Assembly (NCBI RefSeq): GCF_000731955.1
Contig: NZ_JNCK01000001.1
Span: forward strand, 2,604,001-2,668,000
From: Halomonas zincidurans B6
Lineage (GTDB): Bacteria; Pseudomonadota; Gammaproteobacteria; Pseudomonadales; Halomonadaceae
Length of the DNA: 64,000 nt
Direction of reading: 5' to 3'
Position numbers and translations under genes: made by a program. The notes beneath the pieces were generated by a model. The model searched no databases. It saw only the letters and a program-made list of their open reading frames with translations, and was not told the origin of the DNA. Below are positions 59,069-64,000 of the stretch, piece after piece (position 1 is the first letter of the stretch; every line of letters starts with the position of its first letter).

Positions 59069-60052
59069 ATGACTCTCGCTGAAATAGCCCGGCTCGCCGG
59101 GGTGTCGCGCACCACCGCCAGCTACGTGATCAACGGCAAGGCCGAGGAGCGCCGCATCAGCCGCGAAACGGTCGAGCGGGTGATGGCGATGGTCGAGCGT
59201 CACCAGTACCGGGTCGATGCCCAGGCCGCCGCATTGCGCCGCGGTCAGAGCCGCACCCTGGGGCTGATCATCCCCGACCTGGAGAACGCCAGTTACGCGC
59301 GACTCGCCAAGCGTCTCGAGCGCGGCGCCCGCGATCAGGGCTACCAACTGCTGATCGCCGGCTCCGACGACGATGCCGACACCGAGCGCGACCTGGCCTT
59401 GGCGCTGCGCGCGCAGCGCTGTCAGGCGCTGATCGTGGCGAGTAGTTTGGCCTCCGACGACCCTTTCTATCGCGAGCTGATGGCTGGCGGCCTACCGGTG
59501 ATCGCCGTGGATCGCGCCCTCGACCCGTCGCACTTCGTGTGCATCTTGAGCCACAACGCGACCGCGGCCGAAGCGCTGACCCGCTCGCTGCTCGACGAGC
59601 GGGTACGGCACATCGTGCTGTTCGATGCCGTCGAAGCGCTGTCGATCACTCGCGAACGGCGTCAGGGCTTCCAGCGCGCCCTGGCGGGACACCCCTGCGA
59701 GGCATCCATCCGTACCGGTGAACGTTACGACCGGGCCGACGGCGCGCGACTGATGCAGCGGCTCATCGACGAGGACGGGCTGCCCGACGCCCTGGTCACC
59801 GCTTCCTATACTCTGCTCGACGGCGCACTCGACGTGCTGCTCGCCAATGGCGGCCTGTCGGCATCGCTGCGCCTGGCCACCTTCGGCGACGACCGGCTGC
59901 TCGACTTCCTGCCGCAACCGGTCAACTCGTTGCCGCAGGACCATGCGCGGATCGTCGAGCTGACGCTGGCCCGGGCGATCGCCGCGACACGCGGCGACTA
60001 TAAGCCCGGCGCCGAGATGGTCGAGCGTACGCTGCGCTATCGGCGTGCCTGA
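59069..60052 (+). CDS. cra: Catabolite repressor/activator Cra (FruR), LacI family
   Basis: 327 residues. The N-terminal HTH TLAEIARLAGVSRTTASYVINGKAEERRISRETVERV is the Cra/FruR variant (ASYVINGKA...RIS..T), followed by a periplasmic-binding-type effector domain (LGLIIPDLENASYARLAKRLERGARDQGYQLLIAGSDDD). Family members release DNA on binding fructose-1-phosphate and control fruBKA and central carbon genes. ATG 59069 has AGGA upstream. Its presumed targets are the two operators at 53.47-53.51 kb, from which it is now separated by the mer block and mntP. Confidence 0.9.
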   Translation: MTLAEIARLAGVSRTTASYVINGKAEERRISRETVERVMAMVERHQYRVDAQAAALRRGQSRTLGLIIPDLENASYARLAKRLERGARDQGYQLLIAGSDDDADTERDLALALRAQRCQALIVASSLASDDPFYRELMAGGLPVIAVDRALDPSHFVCILSHNATAAEALTRSLLDERVRHIVLFDAVEALSITRERRQGFQRALAGHPCEASIRTGERYDRADGARLMQRLIDEDGLPDALVTASYTLLDGALDVLLANGGLSASLRLATFGDDRLLDFLPQPVNSLPQDHARIVELTLARAIAATRGDYKPGAEMVERTLRYRRA

Positions 60053-60139
60053 CAGTCTGTCGGGTACGCTTCGCTGGCCAGATCGGCGACCGACGGCCAC
60101 GCTATAGGCATGGCAACCACACTGGTTAGCGGAGGCAGC

Positions 60140-60820
60140 ATGACCGACCTTCCCTTTCGTGACGAGCGTACCGAACTCCCCCTGCGCGACCGCCATGATG
60201 CCGGGGACCGGCTCGCCGCGCGCCTCCGGCGGCAGAGCTATCGCCACCCGCTGATCATCGGTCTGCCGCGTGGCGGCGTTCCGGTGGCGGCGCGGATCGC
60301 ACAAGCCTTGAAGGCGCCACTCGAGGTGCTGATCGTGCGCAAGCTGGGGGTGCCGGGGCATGAGGAATTCGCCATGGGCGCGCTGGCCAGTGGCGACGTC
60401 AGCGTGCTCGACGAAGCGCTGATCGAGCGCCTGGCGATCGACGCTCGCGCCCTGCAGCGCGTCGTCGATCGCGAGCGCGACGAACTCGAGCGCCGCGAAG
60501 CGCGCTATCGCGGCGAGCGGCCGTTTCCGTCACTCGCCGGGCGCGACGTGGTGCTGGTCGACGACGGCATCGCCACCGGCTCGACGATGCGCGCGGCACT
60601 TCGCGCGGTACGCAAGCTGGGTGCCGAGCGCTGCATTCTGGCGGTCCCGGTGGCACCCGCCGACTCCCTCGCCTCGCTGAGCCGCGAGGCCGATGACGTC
60701 GTCTGCCTGGCCACGCCGGAGAATTTCAGCGCGGTCGGTCAATGGTATTGGCGCTTCGAGCAAACCGACGACGAGGAAGTGCGGGCCTGCCTCGCCGAAC
60801 AGGCCTACCCCGAGGCGTAG
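60140..60820 (+). CDS. Phosphoribosyltransferase-family protein
   Basis: 226 residues from ATG 60140, with GGAGG four bases upstream; an earlier ATG at 60110 lacks an SD. The sequence has RDRHDAGDRLAARLRRQSYRHPLIIGLPRGGVPVAARIAQAL, VRKLGVPGHEEFAMGALASG and the PRPP loop DVVLVDDGIATGSTMRAALRAVR. This is the stand-alone PRTase group often found with hydrolases or erythromycin-esterase-like proteins. Substrate not known. Likely a short transcript with the PhoD-like gene 81 bp downstream. Confidence 0.83.
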   Translation: MTDLPFRDERTELPLRDRHDAGDRLAARLRRQSYRHPLIIGLPRGGVPVAARIAQALKAPLEVLIVRKLGVPGHEEFAMGALASGDVSVLDEALIERLAIDARALQRVVDRERDELERREARYRGERPFPSLAGRDVVLVDDGIATGSTMRAALRAVRKLGAERCILAVPVAPADSLASLSREADDVVCLATPENFSAVGQWYWRFEQTDDEEVRACLAEQAYPEA

Positions 60821-60901
60821 CGATTGCCGGCGCACGGGCATGGCCAGTGACCGCGCGGGCCGGTAAGCTGGCATCACCACCGCCAACGATGCCACCCCTG
60901 C

Positions 60902-62830
60902 ATGGACGACCGCCCCACGCCAGCCCCCGACACCCGCGACGCATTGCCCGAGGTGCTGGCCGGCCCATTGCTGCGCCGGCTGGAACCCTGCCGCGTGGTG
61001 CTGTGGCTGGCCACCAGCCGCAAGCTGGAACTCACCCTGACGCTCCATCCGCCCGATGGCCGACCGATCGAGGTCGGCCTCGATTCGGCGCATCGTCAGC
61101 AGCTTAGCGTGGGTCGGCACGCCGTGATCCAGCTGATCGACGTCAGCCTGGAGACCCCGCTGCCCGGCGATACGTTGATCGGTTATGACCTGCGGATAGC
61201 CGACGGGCACTCCGCCGGCACAGGCATTGCCGACTGGGCGCCGCACCTGCTCTATCCCGGTCAGCAGCGCCCGGCGTTCGTCGTCAAGTCGCGCATCGAT
61301 GCACTGCTGCACGGCTCCTGCCGACGGCCGCATCACCCTGGCGAGGATGGCCTGGCGCGTGCCGATGCCTGGCTCGAGCCGCAGCATGACCGGGCCGAAG
61401 CGCGTCCCGCGCTAGTGATGCTGAGTGGCGATCAGATCTACGCCGACGATGTCGCCGGGCCGATGCTGGTGGCCATCCATGCGCTGATCGCTCGGCTGGG
61501 GCTGGTTGGCGAGACTCTCGAGGGCGCAGTGGTGGCCGACAGCGATGCACTGTACGCCGCCCCCGAGAGCTACTATCGCCGCGAGCGGCTGCTGCCCGAG
61601 TTCGAATCCAACGAGGCGTTGCGCGAGCGCTTCTTCGGCGGCGTGAAAAAGCCCATCTTCACCACCGCCAGCGCCGCCAACCATCTGATCACCTTCGCTG
61701 AAATCCTGGCCATGTACCTGCTGGTATTCTCGCCGGTGCCGTGGCGGCTGATCGCCCCCGCCACGCCGGCGCTAGGCGCCAAGGACGCCGCGCGCTACGC
61801 CGACGAGGCCGCGATCATCGACGCTTTCGCCGAGCAACTGCCGGCGGTCGCCCGGGTCATGGCCCAGTTGCCGACGTTGATGATCTTCGACGATCACGAC
61901 ATCACCGACGACTGGAATCTGACCGCCGCCTGGGAAGAGACCGCCTACGGCAACCCCTTCTCGCGACGCATCATCGGCAACGCGCTGCTCGCCTACCTGC
62001 TCTGCCAGGGTTGGGGCAACGACCCCGACCGCCTGGCGATGCCGCTGAGCGCGCTTACCGAGCTGTTCGAACGGGTCGCCGAGGAGCGCCTGCCGGCCGC
62101 TCGCCAGGATGCGCTGATCAGCGAACTGCTGCAGTTGGGCGACTGGGGATACACCCTGGCCAGCCAACCCAAACTGGTGGTGCTCGATACGCGCACCCGA
62201 CGCTGGCGCAGCGAACGCGCGCGTCACCGGCCGTCGGGGCTGATGGACTGGGAGGCGTTGACCGACTTCCAGCAGGATCTGCTCGACGAGCCCACGGTCA
62301 TCGTGGTGTCACCGGCGCCGGTGTTCGGCGTCAAGCTGATCGAGGGGGTCCAGCGGCTGTTCACGTTGTTCGGCAAGCCGCTGCTGGTGGATGCCGAGAA
62401 CTGGATGGCCCATCGCGGCGCGGCGAGCGTGATTCTGAATATCTTCCGGCATACCCGCACCCCGCGGCACTACACGATCCTCTCCGGCGACGTGCATTAT
62501 TCGTTCGTCTATCGGGTACGCCTGCGCGCCCGCCAGCAGGGCCCCGACATCTGGCAGATCACCAGCAGCGGCATCAAGAACAGCTTTCCCGATACCCTGC
62601 TCGACTGGTTCGATCGCCTCAACCGTTGGCTGTACGCGCCCTGGTCGCCCCTCAACTGGTTCACCAAGCGGCGCCGGATGCGCGTCCAGCCTCTGACGCC
62701 CGATCGCGCCAAGGCCGGCGAGCGGCTGTGGAACGGCGCGGGCATCGGTTATGTGCGCTTCGACGCCGAAGGCCGACCCAGCGAGATGAGCCAGTTGGGC
62801 AGCGACGGGCTCGACACGCGCTTTCGCTGA
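60902..62830 (+). CDS. PhoD-like metallophosphatase family protein
   Basis: 642 residues, no signal peptide. Metallophosphoesterase motifs MLSGDQIYADDVAGPML, MIFDDHDITDDWNLT and YTILSGDVHYSFVYR, with an N-terminal beta domain. This matches large cytosolic PhoD-like or alkaline-phosphatase-D-like proteins of unknown substrate in proteobacteria. It converges on the hybrid kinase, with only 4 bp between stop codons. Confidence 0.8.
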   Translation: MDDRPTPAPDTRDALPEVLAGPLLRRLEPCRVVLWLATSRKLELTLTLHPPDGRPIEVGLDSAHRQQLSVGRHAVIQLIDVSLETPLPGDTLIGYDLRIADGHSAGTGIADWAPHLLYPGQQRPAFVVKSRIDALLHGSCRRPHHPGEDGLARADAWLEPQHDRAEARPALVMLSGDQIYADDVAGPMLVAIHALIARLGLVGETLEGAVVADSDALYAAPESYYRRERLLPEFESNEALRERFFGGVKKPIFTTASAANHLITFAEILAMYLLVFSPVPWRLIAPATPALGAKDAARYADEAAIIDAFAEQLPAVARVMAQLPTLMIFDDHDITDDWNLTAAWEETAYGNPFSRRIIGNALLAYLLCQGWGNDPDRLAMPLSALTELFERVAEERLPAARQDALISELLQLGDWGYTLASQPKLVVLDTRTRRWRSERARHRPSGLMDWEALTDFQQDLLDEPTVIVVSPAPVFGVKLIEGVQRLFTLFGKPLLVDAENWMAHRGAASVILNIFRHTRTPRHYTILSGDVHYSFVYRVRLRARQQGPDIWQITSSGIKNSFPDTLLDWFDRLNRWLYAPWSPLNWFTKRRRMRVQPLTPDRAKAGERLWNGAGIGYVRFDAEGRPSEMSQLGSDGLDTRFR

Positions 62831-62834
62831 TGCG

Positions 62835-64000
62835 TCAGGTCGTTGCGTCCAGGCGCTCCAGCGCCTCCAGCGTGTCGCCCAGCGCCGCCGCGATCGCCGT
62901 CACCCGCAGGCGGCGATCGGCGACGTCGAGGTGGATCGCGTCGCGCTCGAGCGCCGTCGCCATCGTCGTCACCCGGTTGAGTCCCAGCCCGCTCGACTCG
63001 CCCTTGAGACGATGCGCCTGCTCGGCCAGCGTCATGCCATCGCCGCTCACCGCCGCGTCGAGCTCGGCCAGGCGTTCGGGCACCTGTTGCCGGTAGAGCT
63101 GCACCAGTTCATCGACCATCTTCGAACCCAAGGCGCTTTTGATCTCGGCCAGCACCTCGGGGTCGATCAGCGCCTCGTCCAAGCTGCCGGGGTCGGTGGC
63201 GTTGATGGCTGGTTGCCACGTTTCCGGCGTTGCCGTCAGGAAGCGGTTCAGCATCCGCTCGAGCTGGCCGGGCAGTACCGGCTTGGTCAGGTAATCGTTG
63301 AGGCCCGCCGCCAGGGCGCGCTCGCGGACGCCATCGAGCACCCCGGCGGTCATCGCCACGATCGGCACTTCGGCCCGGGCGCCGCCCGCGGCGCGAATCT
63401 CGCGAGTGGCCTCGATGCCGTCCAGCTCGGGCATCTGCATGTCCATGAAGATCAGATCATAGTCGCCGGCCAGCGCCCGGGACACGGCCAGCCGACCGTT
63501 CTCGGCGACATCGATCTCGAGGCCGAAGCGCTCGAGCAGCGCGATCGCCACCCGCCGGTTGACGGCATTGTCCTCGGCGATTAGCACCCGGCCATGGAAC
63601 GGCGTCTCGCCGAGCGGCGGGAAGGGAAGCCGCGACGGCGCCTGCACGGCCAGCGTCTCGGCACGCGGCAGCGGTACTTCGAACCAGAAACGGCTGCCCT
63701 GATTGGGCTGACTGACGAAGCCGATGGTGCCTCCCATGGCGTTGACCAGGCGCTTGCAGATCGCCAGGCCCAGCCCGGTGCCGCCGTAGTGCCGCGCCGT
63801 GGAGACGTCGCCCTGGCGGAATGGCTCGAACAGCGTCGACTGACGCGATTCGGCAATGCCGCATCCGCTATCGCTGACCGTGAAGCGCACCCGCCCCGCC
63901 CCGCCGGGCGCTGCCGACAACACGACCTCGCCACGCGTGGTGAACTTGAGCGCATTGGACACCAGATTGAGCAGTACCTGGCGCAGCCGACCGGGGTCGC
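62835..64000 (-). CDS. Hybrid sensor histidine kinase, BarA-like, C-terminal part (5' end outside window)
   Basis: The frame is open to the window edge; the last 388 residues are visible. HATPase end: N-box VLLNLVSNALKFT, G1 VSDSGCGIAE, FRQGDVSTARHYGGTGLGLAICKRLVNAMGG. Receiver domain: VLIAEDNAVNRR, phospho-Asp in LIFMDMQMPELDGIEATR, KPV. HPt: AEQAHRLKGESSGLGLNRV (phospho-His in HRLKGES). This is the kinase-REC-HPt phosphorelay of BarA/EvgS-type sensors; the sensor part is not in the window. Confidence 0.9.
   Translation of the reverse strand, partial: DPGRLRQVLLNLVSNALKFTTRGEVVLSAAPGGAGRVRFTVSDSGCGIAESRQSTLFEPFRQGDVSTARHYGGTGLGLAICKRLVNAMGGTIGFVSQPNQGSRFWFEVPLPRAETLAVQAPSRLPFPPLGETPFHGRVLIAEDNAVNRRVAIALLERFGLEIDVAENGRLAVSRALAGDYDLIFMDMQMPELDGIEATREIRAAGGARAEVPIVAMTAGVLDGVRERALAAGLNDYLTKPVLPGQLERMLNRFLTATPETWQPAINATDPGSLDEALIDPEVLAEIKSALGSKMVDELVQLYRQQVPERLAELDAAVSGDGMTLAEQAHRLKGESSGLGLNRVTTMATALERDAIHLDVADRRLRVTAIAAALGDTLEALERLDATT

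Overview
The window is GC-rich DNA from a gammaproteobacterium. Gene content points to the Halomonadaceae or a close relative: a Cra/fructose PTS locus with a fused FruB, an exaC-type aldehyde dehydrogenase, PotABCD-like transport, several c-di-GMP proteins and cbpA-cbpM. That placement is an inference from gene families, not a database match. Most genes are ordinary chromosomal housekeeping or signalling genes, separated by small palindromic repeats and interrupted by several accessory or decaying segments.

Layout. 1-9.1 kb: the end of a lytic transglycosylase gene, a tiny THX-type ribosomal protein gene, a DeaD-type RNA helicase, YaiI, a complete group II intron lodged beside a REP-like palindrome, a TPR lipoprotein-like gene, greB, and the overlapping RNA methyltransferase pair cmoM-rsmC. 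9.2-13 kb: a PAS-PAS-GGDEF-EAL protein, tRNA-Arg(CCT), and a zinc alcohol dehydrogenase. 13-18 kb: a histone-deacetylase-like gene divergent from cbpA-cbpM, then a TauE/SafE permease gene broken by an IS3-family element. The transposase core of that element has been replaced by an exact 306-bp copy of the histone deacetylase/cbpA intergenic region.

18.1-28.2 kb is the main accessory module: five minus-strand genes, each overlapping the next, encoding a SNF2-type helicase, a DUF4391 protein, a type III-like adenine methyltransferase (Mod), a RhuM protein and a type III-like restriction/helicase subunit (Res). This looks like a composite anti-phage restriction-modification operon. 28.5-32.6 kb: a CheB-CheR-PAS-histidine kinase gene split by an in-frame amber codon, followed by a receiver-only response regulator. 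32.6-35 kb: a KGG stress-protein remnant and a membrane diguanylate cyclase.

35.2-39.3 kb: a PotD-A-B-C-like ABC transporter. 39.7-46.5 kb: a D,D-carboxypeptidase with a SPOR-like tail, an HD-GYP protein, the lemA/TPM/TPM cluster, and exaC. 46.6-47.3 kb: a choline-sulfatase fragment and a possible ferritin-like protein. 47.7-53.4 kb: fruBKA, with two Cra-like operators upstream. 53.7-57.9 kb: a mercury-resistance block (merR/merTPA with a textbook 19-bp-spacer promoter, plus an internally deleted flavoprotein reductase). With mntP, it separates fruBKA from its likely regulator gene cra/fruR at 59 kb. 60.1-64 kb: a phosphoribosyltransferase, a PhoD-like phosphatase, and the C-terminal part of a BarA-like hybrid kinase.

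Small repeats recur: a REP-like family (core TTTATTCCCGA/GGGAG) near 3.8, 5.85 and 11.7 kb, and MITE-like elements at 0.95, 39.35, 41.0 and 57.93 kb. All assignments come from reading motifs by eye. No database search, structure prediction or promoter scoring was run.
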